From NCBI RefSeq assembly GCF_015704865.1, contig NZ_JADQTO010000011.1, positions 124,001 to 188,000 of the forward strand: a stretch of DNA of 64,000 bases. The letters are read 5' to 3'. This stretch comes from Actinoplanes aureus. Lineage in GTDB: Bacteria; Actinomycetota; Actinomycetes; Mycobacteriales; Micromonosporaceae. Every line of letters starts with the position of its first letter. Position 1 is the stretch's first letter. A model generated the notes under the pieces. That model ran no database searches. It saw only the letters and a program-made list of their open reading frames with translations, and was not told the origin of the DNA. The position numbers and the translations under genes were made by a program. Positions 59,122 to 64,000 of the stretch are shown here, piece after piece.

Positions 59122-60039
59122 ATGACCCTGGGCGGTACCGATCTCAACCTGCTGCTCTTTCTGCGCGTCCTGCTGGAGGAGGGGAACGTGACCCGGGCCG
59201 GGACCCGGCTGGACGTGGGACAGCCGGCGATGAGCGCGGCCCTCGCCAAGCTGCGCCGCCGCTTCGACGACGAGCTGCTGGTCCGGGCGGGCCGGGACTA
59301 CGAGCTGACCCCGTTCGCCCGGGATCTGCTGCCCGAGGTGCAGCGCGCGGTCCGGCTGATCTCGCGGGCCCTCGACCTGGAGAACCGGTTCGACCCGGCC
59401 ACCAGCGAGCGGACCTTCCGGTTCGCGATGAGCGACTATGCGGTGGCGGTGCTGCACGAACCGCTGGTCCGGCTGCTGCGGGCCACCGCGCCGGGGGTCC
59501 GGCTGTCCATCGACCGGATCGGGCCGAAGGCGCGTACGTCCGAACGCACGCTGCTGGAGCATGACGCCCTCGTCGCACCGCTCGGGTTCGGCTTCCCCGG
59601 CGAGCGCAAGCCGCTGTGGCGCGACCGGATGGTGCTGATCGCCGACCGGCGGCATCCCCGGCTGGCCGGCGGCGAGATGTCCCTGCGCGACCTGGCCGAG
59701 GTGCCGCACGCCGTCGCCACGTTCGGCCCGGGCATTCTCACCCCGGTGGACCGGGTCTTCGGCGAGCACGGCATCGACCGGCGCATCGTGCTCCAGGTGG
59801 CCGGGTTCCTGCCGCTGGCGTTCGTCATCGAGGGGACCGAGCTGGTGGCCGTGGTGCCGGAGCGGCTGGCCCGGCTGCACCTGGTGCCGGGCGGCCCGAT
59901 CACCATGGTCGAGCCGCCGTTCGGGGAGGTGCTGCTCGCCGAGGGTTACTGGTATGCCAGGGATCGGCTCTCCGATCCGGCGCACCAGTGGTTGTTCGCC
60001 CGTCTCGACGAGCTGGCCATCACTCTAGGTAGCCAGTGA
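59122..60039 (+). CDS. LysR-family transcriptional regulator (second, divergent)
   Basis: 305 residues. HTH FLRVLLEEGNVTRAGTRLDVGQPAMSAALAKLRRRFDDELLVRAG, closely parallel to that of the neighbouring LysR, and a matching effector domain (FRFAMSDYAVAVLHEPLVRLLRATAPGVRLSIDRIG; LIADRRHPRLAGGEMSLRDLAEVPHAV). The pair likely arose by duplication. Its 3' end overlaps the stop of a decayed oxidase gene, and it may regulate the adjacent transporter/monooxygenase operon. Confidence 0.92.
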   Translation: MTLGGTDLNLLLFLRVLLEEGNVTRAGTRLDVGQPAMSAALAKLRRRFDDELLVRAGRDYELTPFARDLLPEVQRAVRLISRALDLENRFDPATSERTFRFAMSDYAVAVLHEPLVRLLRATAPGVRLSIDRIGPKARTSERTLLEHDALVAPLGFGFPGERKPLWRDRMVLIADRRHPRLAGGEMSLRDLAEVPHAVATFGPGILTPVDRVFGEHGIDRRIVLQVAGFLPLAFVIEGTELVAVVPERLARLHLVPGGPITMVEPPFGEVLLAEGYWYARDRLSDPAHQWLFARLDELAITLGSQ

Positions 60040-60469
60040 AGCAGCGCTCCGGGCGTTCCAGCCCTGGCCGCCTTGCAGCAGAAATCCGCCGAGGCCGACC
60101 GAAGGACAGTGGCCGCCGGCGAAGAACCGGCCCTGCTTCTCCAGGAACGGCGCCAGTTCCAGGCCGCCCTGCACCGCCGGCGACGCGGTGGCGATCCCGG
60201 TCTCCGGGTCGTAGGTCATCTCCCGCATGCCGCCAGGTCGATGACCAGGGCGTCGCCGCGGATCGACCACTGCGCCCAGCTGTGCCCACCGGAGCGCACC
60301 GCTACCTGCCAGCCGCGTTCGCGGGCCAGGCGTACCCCGGCGACCACGTCGTCCTCGCTGGTCGCCCGCAGGATCGCCGCCGGCTGCCGGCCGGTAGCCG
60401 GCGGTTGAAGATCCGGTCGACGCGGGCCGCCTCGAAGCCCTCGTCGCCGGGGAGGATCTGTCCGTTCAT
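60025..60469 (-). pseudogene. Decayed FAD-binding (berberine-bridge-type) oxidase
   Basis: Start ATG 60469 (MNGQILPGDEGFEAARVDRIFN), then the frame slips at about 60410 into RQPAAILRATSEDDVVAGVRLARERGWQVAVRSGGHSW. It slips again at about 60232 into MREMTYDPETGIATASP and ...GRFFAGGHCPSVGLGGFLLQGGQG, and stops. Only ~140 of about 450 residues remain, and the break falls against the LysR 3' end. The start is an ATGA overlap with the upstream monooxygenase, so it was once its translational partner. Each slip fits a one-base loss. Confidence 0.82.
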
Positions 60470-61587
60470 GCGGGTGCGCACATCGCGTGCAGCGTCTGGC
60501 CCATGACCCGGCCGGGGTCGGCGCCCGGGGTGTCCGGGTGGATCTCCCACTCGGCCAGCTGGAGGCTGTTGTCCAGCACCAGCTTGACCCGGGGCATGCG
60601 GCGGGCGTGGAACGCGGGCAGCACCTCGTCGATCGGATCGCCACTGGTCAGCATCTCGGCCAGCACCACGGCGTCCTCCGCGCACATGGCCGCGCCCTGG
60701 GCGATCAGCGGCGGGCAGGCGTGCGCCGCGTCGCCGATCACGATGGTCCGGCCCCGGTGCCACGGCCCGTCCAGCAGGATCGACTCGATGTACTGGTAGT
60801 TGACGACCGCGTCATCGGCGAGGCTGTCGCGGACCTGGCCCCAGACGCCGCCGTACCCCTGGCCGTGCTCCTTGAGGATCTTGCCGTTGGGGTGCTCCCC
60901 GACGTACGAGCGGTCCAGGTTCTCCTCGAGCAGGAACGCGTAGCAGAGGGTCTCCGAGATCGGGGTGTATCCGGCCTTGTACTTCGGCCCGCCGTAGTAG
61001 ACGCCGGAGCTGTCCATCGCCGCGGGCCGCTCGGCGACGACCCGCCAGATGCCCATGCCGACCGGCTTGGGCCGCGCCTCGATGCCGATCATCCGGCGGA
61101 CCGTGGAGCGGATGCCGTCGGCGCCGACGATCAGGTCGAAGGTCTCGGTGGCGCCGTCGGTCAGGGTGGCCAGCACGTGGTCGCCGCGGTCGTCGATCGC
61201 GGTGACCGTGGTGCCGAGCCGCACGTCGACGCCGGCCTCGCGGACCCGGCGGGCCAGGATGTCGGCCAGGTCGGCGCGCAACGCGCCCATGGTCGGGGGT
61301 ACGGCGTCGCCGCCCATCGGCGGTGCCGGCATCTCCATCAACTGGACGCCGTCGGCCCGGAACATCCGCAGCTTGTCGAAGGCGAAGCCGTGCTCGGCGA
61401 GTTCGTCGTAGATGCCGACGGCGTGGAACGCCTTGAGCGCGTTGCCCTGCAGGGTGATGCCGTGGCCGACACCGCCGAGGCCGTTGCGCAGCTCGGCGAT
61501 CACCACCTGCACGCCGCGCTGGGCCAGAGCCAGGGCCAGCACACCGCCGGTGATGCCGCCGCCGACGACGAGGACGCGGGAGGTCAT
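60466..61587 (-). CDS. FAD-dependent aromatic-type monooxygenase (PHBH fold)
   Basis: 373 residues. FAD-binding VVGGGITGGVLALALAQRG (about 6-24), the DG motif LIVGADGIRSTVRRM and the GD motif TIVIGDAAHACPPLIAQGAAMCAED are clear. The enzyme hydroxylates a substrate, usually aromatic, with NAD(P)H. A sugar-type ABC transporter upstream and a dead FAD oxidase downstream suggest a once complete oxidative pathway for an imported compound. ATG 61587 is followed at once by the Rossmann fold. Confidence 0.9.
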   Translation of the reverse strand: MTSRVLVVGGGITGGVLALALAQRGVQVVIAELRNGLGGVGHGITLQGNALKAFHAVGIYDELAEHGFAFDKLRMFRADGVQLMEMPAPPMGGDAVPPTMGALRADLADILARRVREAGVDVRLGTTVTAIDDRGDHVLATLTDGATETFDLIVGADGIRSTVRRMIGIEARPKPVGMGIWRVVAERPAAMDSSGVYYGGPKYKAGYTPISETLCYAFLLEENLDRSYVGEHPNGKILKEHGQGYGGVWGQVRDSLADDAVVNYQYIESILLDGPWHRGRTIVIGDAAHACPPLIAQGAAMCAEDAVVLAEMLTSGDPIDEVLPAFHARRMPRVKLVLDNSLQLAEWEIHPDTPGADPGRVMGQTLHAMCAPA

Positions 61588-61600
61588 CTCTTCTCCTTCT

Positions 61601-62374
61601 CTATGCGAATTGGGAGGCGCGGGCGCCGGTGATCCAGCCGACGATGTGGTCCGGTTCGGTGTCGGCCACGGCGACGTCGGCGACCTTGCTGCCACGGTTC
61701 AGGACCACCACCCGGTCGGCGACCTCGGAGCACAGTGGCAGGTTATGGGTGACCAGGACGATCGCGACACCCTGCGCGGCCATCCGCCGGATCAGCGCCT
61801 CGACCTGTCTGGTCTGCTCGTAGCCGAGCGCCGCGGTCGGCTCGTCGAGCAGCAGCACCCCGTTGGCCTCGCCGGAGACCCGGATCGCTCCCCGGGCCAG
61901 GGCGACGACCTGCCGCTGCCCGCCGGAGAGCATCTCCACCGGGCGGGTCATCGGGGCGGTGCGTACGCCGAGCCGGTCCAGCTCAGCCTCGGAGCGCTTG
62001 CGCATCGCCTTGCGGTCGACGAATCCGAGCCAGCCGAGCGGGCCCTTGCGCAGGATCTCCCGGCCGATGCTCAGGTTGGTCGAGATGTCCTGCGGGTCCA
62101 CCAGGGCCAGGTCCTGGTAGACCATCTGGATCCCGGCGTCCGCGGAGTCGCTGGGGGAGTGGAACTGCACCTCTTTGCCGTGCACGCGGATCGTGCCGCC
62201 GCTCGGCCGGTGCGCGCCGGACATCACCTTGAGCAGGGTGGACTTGCCGGCGCCGTTGTCGCCGAGCAGGCCGACCACCTCGCCGGGGTTGACGTGGAAG
62301 TCGATGCCGGCCAGCGCGCCGACGTATCCGTAGTGCATGTCGATGCCGCTGAGCTCGAGAGCGGGAGACGTCAT
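61601..62374 (-). CDS. Ribose-type ABC transporter ATP-binding protein (single-domain)
   Basis: 257 residues: Walker [17 protein letters not shown] (about 37), signature MLSGGQRQVVALARGA, Walker B GVLLLDEPTAALG and H-loop VTHN. It belongs to the CUT2 (ribose/xylose) ATPases but is half the length, a single ABC domain that would dimerise. Next to a CUT2 permease and substrate-binding gene, it completes an importer. The substrate is inferred, not visible. ATG 62374 lies 2 bp before the permease stop end. Confidence 0.9.
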   Translation of the reverse strand: MTSPALELSGIDMHYGYVGALAGIDFHVNPGEVVGLLGDNGAGKSTLLKVMSGAHRPSGGTIRVHGKEVQFHSPSDSADAGIQMVYQDLALVDPQDISTNLSIGREILRKGPLGWLGFVDRKAMRKRSEAELDRLGVRTAPMTRPVEMLSGGQRQVVALARGAIRVSGEANGVLLLDEPTAALGYEQTRQVEALIRRMAAQGVAIVLVTHNLPLCSEVADRVVVLNRGSKVADVAVADTEPDHIVGWITGARASQFA

Positions 62375-62376
62375 GT

Positions 62377-63429
62377 TCACACCTGCTTCTTGTGCACCGA
62401 GAGGTTGGCGCTGGCCATCAGCCGGTTCGACACGCTGGTCTGCACGACGCGCTCCAGCAGCAGGGAGGCGAGCAGCAGCACGCCGGTGGTGACGGTGGCC
62501 CAGTAGGGCTGGATGCCGCGGATGGTCAGGCCGTTGGCGATGGTGGCCAGGATCAGCGCGCCGACCAGGACCCGGGGGAGGCTGCCACGCCCGCCGGTCA
62601 GCGCGACGCCGGCCAGGGCGACCGCGGTCAGGGCGTTGAAGATGATGCTGGGGCTGGCCTCCGGGGTGGCCTCGGTGGTGATCGCCGCGGTGACCAGGCC
62701 GCCGAGCGCGGCGCACAGGCCGGAGATGACGAAACCGAGGACCTTGTACCGGTCGCTGTGGATGCCGGAGCGGCGTACCGCCTCGGCGTTGCCGCCGACC
62801 GCCATCAGCCGGATGCCGTCCCGGGTACGGGTCAGGAACACCGTCCCGACCAGGAACAGCAGACCGACGATGTAGACCGGGGCGGGCACCCCGAGGTAGC
62901 GGTCGGTGCCCATGAACGTCAGGCCGGTCAGCCCCGGGAAGGTGTAGCCGCCGGCGATCACCGCGGCCAGGCCGGACAGCGCCGACAGCGTGCCGATGGT
63001 GACGATGATCGGGTTGAAGCCGCGCAGCGCGATCAGCCCGTTGACCAGCCCGACGAGCACACCGCAGGCCAGACCGGCGACCAGGGCCAGCCAGATCGGC
63101 TGACCGTTGGTGATCAGCCAGCCGGCGACGCAGGCGGCGAAGGCGGCGGTGCCCGGCAGCGACAGGTCGAGCACACCGGTCATCACGCCGAAGCCCACGC
63201 CGGCCGCGAAGATCGCGGTGAGGGCGGCCGCGTTCGCGATCAGCAGCGCGTTGTCCAGGGTGGCGAAGTACGGCGCGCACCAGAACGAGAAGGCCACGAT
63301 GATCAGGCCCCACAGCACGAAGATGCCGCGATCCCGGACGAACACCAGCGCGGTGACCGCGCGCGGCATGTCATGGCCGGTGGGAACCGGGACGTCCGCT
63401 TTCTCCACGGGAGCGGCGGTCACGGTCAC
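62377..63429 (-). CDS. Ribose-type (CUT2) ABC transporter permease
   Basis: 350 residues from GTG 63429, which forms a GTGA overlap with the binding-protein gene. About nine to ten helices of the RbsC type: GVGFGVMTGVLDLSLPGTAAFAACVAGW (typical GxxDLSVG region as DLSLPG) and GFNPIIVTIGTLSALSGLAAVIAGGYTFPG. It makes the homodimeric channel fed by the adjacent binding protein. Confidence 0.9.
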   Translation of the reverse strand: MTVTAAPVEKADVPVPTGHDMPRAVTALVFVRDRGIFVLWGLIIVAFSFWCAPYFATLDNALLIANAAALTAIFAAGVGFGVMTGVLDLSLPGTAAFAACVAGWLITNGQPIWLALVAGLACGVLVGLVNGLIALRGFNPIIVTIGTLSALSGLAAVIAGGYTFPGLTGLTFMGTDRYLGVPAPVYIVGLLFLVGTVFLTRTRDGIRLMAVGGNAEAVRRSGIHSDRYKVLGFVISGLCAALGGLVTAAITTEATPEASPSIIFNALTAVALAGVALTGGRGSLPRVLVGALILATIANGLTIRGIQPYWATVTTGVLLLASLLLERVVQTSVSNRLMASANLSVHKKQV

Positions 63430-64000
63430 TGCCCACTTCCCGCGGTGATCACCTTCTGCGGCACGACGATCTGCTGTCCCGGCTTGGCGGGGTCGGCCAT
63501 CATCGCGGTCAGCGTGTCGAACGACTGCACCATGTCGGCCTCGAACTGGAGCGCCACCGACGCGTAGATCTTGCCGTCCTTGACCGCCTCCAGCACCTCG
63601 TCGTTGCCGCCGGTCTCGGTCACGCAGGTCAGCTCCTTGCCGGCGGCGGCGTACGCGCCGAGTGCGCCGAGCGCGGCCTCGTCGTTGGTGCCGAGCAGCG
63701 CGTTGGCGCCCGGGTTGCCCTGTAGCGCGCTGCCGACGTCGGTCTGCGCCTTGGCCCGATCGGTGACGGCCACCTCGGTCACGATCTCCGCTCCCGGCGC
63801 GGTGGCGGCCAGAGCGTCCTTCTGCGCCTTCTCCACCTCGGCCTTACCGGCGGTGCCGGCCACGCCGACGGTCAGGATGACCTTGGCCTTGCCGCCCAGC
63901 TTCTCGTTGACGCACTTGCCGAGCTGCTCGCCCATGGCCTTGCCCTGGGCCTCGTAGTCGATCCGGTCGAAGGTCACGCCCGGCTGCATGCCGGACAACC
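63426..64000 (-). CDS. Sugar-type ABC transporter substrate-binding protein (C-terminal part)
   Basis: The final ~191 residues of a periplasmic-binding-protein-like fold (RIDYEAQGKAMGEQLGKCVNEKLGGKAKVILTVG, GANALLGTNDEAALGALGAYAAAG, DGKIYASVALQFEADMVQSFDTLTAMM), typical of ribose/xylose-type binding proteins. The N-terminus and signal sequence lie beyond the right edge. It is the first gene of the operon in this window. Confidence 0.88.
   Translation of the reverse strand, partial: LSGMQPGVTFDRIDYEAQGKAMGEQLGKCVNEKLGGKAKVILTVGVAGTAGKAEVEKAQKDALAATAPGAEIVTEVAVTDRAKAQTDVGSALQGNPGANALLGTNDEAALGALGAYAAAGKELTCVTETGGNDEVLEAVKDGKIYASVALQFEADMVQSFDTLTAMMADPAKPGQQIVVPQKVITAGSGQ

Overview
The window is very GC-rich actinobacterial chromosome, most likely from a filamentous actinomycete. 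Genes are dense and often coupled by ATGA/GTGA overlaps, and GTG starts are frequent. The gene content fits: a mycothiol-dependent maleylpyruvate isomerase-fold enzyme, a PPOX/F420-type oxidoreductase, ECF41 and ECF42 sigma factors, a PucR-like regulator, an IdeR/DmdR-type iron box and an S1 protease with a ricin-type lectin domain. Micromonosporaceae (Actinoplanes-like) is my best guess but is inference. There are no rRNA or tRNA genes, no CRISPR array and no intact insertion sequence.

Layout. 0-5 kb: 5' end of a sugar ABC ATPase gene divergent from a ROK regulator, then a secreted protease-lectin behind a clear promoter/operator, and an ECF42 sigma factor facing its usual DGPF/YCII partner and a GlxA-type regulator. 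6-10.8 kb: small membrane proteins, a TrmO-like protein, and an ABC-2 exporter operon with a divergent TetR gene. 10.8-15.7 kb: a MEDS-STAS protein and a complete four-gene iron-siderophore uptake operon behind an iron box. 15.7-19.2 kb: an uncharacterised cassette of two membrane proteins, an XRE-type sensor/regulator and a translationally coupled glycosyltransferase-like protein. 20.5-26.4 kb: a luciferase-like monooxygenase coupled to an unusual LLM-fragment/berberine-bridge oxidase fusion with a MarR regulator, a lipase-like hydrolase and an atypical radical SAM protein.

26.7-37.7 kb: an SDR, ThuA/LacI, small hypotheticals, a frameshifted double-S1 protein, a HAD phosphatase and an orphan MASE4-like histidine kinase. 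37.9-42 kb: hexuronate catabolism (altronate dehydratase and tagaturonate reductase, divergent), a methyltransferase and a rhamnosidase remnant. 42-46.8 kb: a chemoreceptor, acetyltransferases, a phosphotransferase and a PPOX oxidoreductase with a MerR-type promoter. 46.9-51.8 kb: a PucR-like/ECF41/DoxX operon facing a Baeyer-Villiger monooxygenase/hydrolase pair. 52-58 kb: an M23 peptidase, a membrane protein, an MFS exporter, a mycothiol-type enzyme, and a cupin plus metallo-beta-lactamase pair. 58-64 kb: two divergent LysR genes next to an operon of ribose-type ABC transporter, FAD monooxygenase and a decayed FAD oxidase.

The most distinctive non-coding feature is two families of dispersed intergenic repeats. 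Family A is an approximately 75-97 bp stem-loop in three copies. Family B/C is a mosaic element of up to about 330 bp with at least eight loci, two of them head-to-head inverted pairs. They sit between genes, often right against TAG stop codons. A 42-bp near-perfect palindrome inside a small coding gene at 32.3 kb is a second striking structure. Nothing here is a proven new system. The best candidates for undescribed biology are the XRE/glycosyltransferase cassette, the LLM-oxidase fusion pair and the repeat families.
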